DNA of 5,044 nucleotides from Spirochaeta sp. (GTDB taxonomy: Bacteria > Spirochaetota > Spirochaetia > DSM-2461), in contig DAOVYP010000205.1 in NCBI GenBank assembly GCA_030635565.1, positions 1 to 5,044 of the forward strand, in the 5' to 3' direction. The notes beneath the pieces were generated by a model. It was given only the letters and a program-made list of their open reading frames with translations. It was not told where the DNA came from and did no database searches. Positions 5,025-5,044 of this stretch are shown piece after piece (positions within the stretch are counted from its first letter, which is position 1; every line of letters begins with the position of its first letter). Position numbers and translations under genes: made by a program.

Positions 5025-5044
5025 GTATGGTTGTGTTTCTCTTA

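Overview
This 5.0-kb bacterial window holds five protein-coding genes in two divergent groups. It looks like ordinary chromosomal DNA rather than a mobile or accessory region. I see no rRNA, tRNA, CRISPR array, insertion sequence or phage gene. The organism is uncertain. Base composition is roughly balanced by eye. The two lipoproteins with permissive lipoboxes, the NrpR-like (DUF128) regulator and the bacterial-type gpsA and pyrG fit a Gram-negative-like, diderm bacterium. My best guess is a free-living spirochaete (Spirochaetota), at low to moderate confidence and without any database search.

Layout. On the minus strand, a small secreted lipoprotein gene (882 down to 145) overlaps by 4 nt the start of gpsA (148 down to 1, cut by the window edge). 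Divergent from it, across a 109-nt control region, is a plus-strand gene for an NrpR-type winged-helix regulator with one NRD sensor domain (992-1999). A 183-nt spacer follows. It carries two copies of a palindromic 33-bp-period tandem repeat (2038-2103) and then the promoter of pyrG. pyrG (2183-3796, CTP synthase) is followed after 10 nt by a gene for an SH3b-domain lipoprotein (3807-4988), so these two probably form one operon. The last 56 nt hold a possible -35 element of a gene beyond the window.

How the genes relate. gpsA makes sn-glycerol-3-phosphate for phospholipid synthesis, and CTP from pyrG is needed to make CDP-diacylglycerol. Each of these genes is paired with an envelope lipoprotein, so the window has a loose membrane-biogenesis theme. 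The NrpR-like regulator between them belongs to a family whose archaeal members control nitrogen assimilation through 2-oxoglutarate. Its target here is unknown.

The most interesting signals are regulatory. A perfect 8+8 inverted repeat has the nrpR-like start codon in its 4-nt centre. A second 16-bp near-palindrome lies just upstream of the nrpR -35. The pyrG promoter carries two overlapping, mutually exclusive inverted repeats. Neither nrpR nor pyrG has a Shine-Dalgarno, and their predicted transcription starts lie at or next to the ATG, whereas gpsA and the SH3 lipoprotein gene have good Shine-Dalgarno sites. No wholly new multi-gene system is evident.
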